A stretch of 64,000 nt of DNA from Bacteroidales bacterium UBA6229 (lineage in GTDB: Bacteria > Bacteroidota > Bacteroidia > Bacteroidales > F082): contig DJWN01000103.1 of the NCBI GenBank assembly GCA_002440975.1, positions 1 to 64,000 on the forward strand, given 5' to 3'. The position numbers and the translations under genes are program-made. Below are positions 63,520 to 64,000 of this stretch, piece after piece (within the stretch, counting starts at the first letter, position 1; each line of letters starts with the position of its first letter). The notes under the pieces are model-generated. The model had not been told where the DNA came from and made no database searches. It saw nothing but the letters and a program-made list of their open reading frames with translations.

Positions 63520-64000
63520 GGTTGATAAAACATTAATAGTTTTTCTTTTTCATTTTCAGCAACATACATCAAATTCGAAATAAGCCATCCGGTATTATTG
63601 CCACTTCGATTGAACCAGTTTACTTCGAAATACCAATTTTTGATTTGAAAGATATGGAATTTAAGTTTATCCACGCTTTTAAATTTCAGATTTCCTTTTT
63701 TTACCTCATAAAAAAACAAAGACAAATAATCCGGTTGATAATTGCCCGAGGCATAATATTCAATAACTTCAGGTCTCTGAAACGCTTTGTAGATATTCAT
63801 AAAATCCAGCTCGTGGCTCATAGGATGCAAAAAGTGTTTTTCGCGTTCGGCTATTTCGCCCGTTGGAAATAACTGACTAAAAGCCGGATAATAAACATTA
63901 GTAAGCACCCATTTTGATCCCAGATTTTCTTTTTCAATCATCAAAATCAGTATGATTTGTACTTCCTCGCCCTGATGCAGAAATGTTGAGGAAACCTCGG
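63516..64000 (-). CDS. Partial gene of unknown function, 5' end outside window
   Basis: The frame stays open from 63518 to the right edge of the window, and coding-like residues (STFLHQGEEVQIILIL) precede the possible internal starts near 63941, so the gene probably begins beyond 64000. At least 160 residues are visible, without a TM helix or motif I recognise; aromatic residues are frequent (NWYFEVNWFN). It is coupled to the LRR gene by a 4-nt overlap and may encode its partner. Confidence 0.6.
   Translation of the reverse strand, partial: EVSSTFLHQGEEVQIILILMIEKENLGSKWVLTNVYYPAFSQLFPTGEIAEREKHFLHPMSHELDFMNIYKAFQRPEVIEYYASGNYQPDYLSLFFYEVKKGNLKFKSVDKLKFHIFQIKNWYFEVNWFNRSGNNTGWLISNLMYVAENEKEKLLMFYQP

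Overview
The window looks like a Bacteroidota chromosome, most likely a fermentative member near Bacteroidales/Marinilabiliales. The signs are repeated -7 boxes of the form TAnnTTTG upstream of genes, type IX secretion C-terminal domains and a PorZ homologue, a GldH-like lipoprotein, a UpxY/NusG-like antiterminator, a Bacteroides-like long IleRS, viroplasmin-type RNase H, and F1Fo subunits with Bacteroidota traits (short epsilon, subunit a with a leader). No rRNA, prophage, insertion sequence or CRISPR array was seen; there is one tRNA-Ala(GGC).

Layout. 1-2.7 kb: an interspersed palindromic repeat, then an arsenical-type cluster (ArsF-like thioredoxin-fold protein, ArsG/CcdA-like membrane protein, ArsP-like permease). 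2.7-11.4 kb: the most unusual part. A sigma-54-like promoter preceded by two inverted repeats drives four genes: a three-part membrane protein (periplasmic binding-protein-like domain with an EF-hand loop, one TM segment, GcvH-like domain), a Tat-exported four-cluster ferredoxin, an NrfD-type quinone-interacting membrane protein, and a second membrane-anchored GcvH-like protein. A histidine kinase with two c-heme-like motifs, a sigma-54 activator and an archaemetzincin protease follow. No molybdopterin, hydrogenase or cytochrome catalytic subunit is present, so this looks like an undescribed membrane redox or signalling complex with its own regulation.

11.4-30.4 kb: mostly housekeeping: Hsp20, GNAT, ptb-buk (acyl phosphate/ATP formation), S4 protein, a T9SS-exported YCF48-like protein, BASS transporter, acyltransferase, transaldolase, Crp/Fnr regulator, porZ-recO, thpR, fatty acid desaturase, ppnP and a large conserved protein of unknown function. 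30.6-31.3 kb: an ABC-permease remnant with a large internal deletion. 31.5-36.2 kb: ileS, a DksA-like gene and lspA.

36.3-43.9 kb: ATP synthase split into two convergent halves, atpDC (+) and atpBEFHAG (-), with a ferritin gene between them and an intrinsic-terminator-like hairpin between atpE and atpF. 44-51.8 kb: NTF2-like lipoprotein, pyrophosphatase, an ABC/MFP efflux operon whose first two genes are broken (two frameshifts and one in-frame stop), a DUF819 membrane protein and RNase H. 51.9-57.4 kb: GldH-like lipoprotein and an exopolysaccharide export core (Wza-, Wzc-, UpxY-like proteins and a UDP-sugar epimerase) without glycosyltransferases. 57.5-64 kb: tRNA-Ala, polyphosphate glucokinase, GH92 alpha-mannosidase, a modular leucine-rich-repeat protein and a partial gene running off the right edge.
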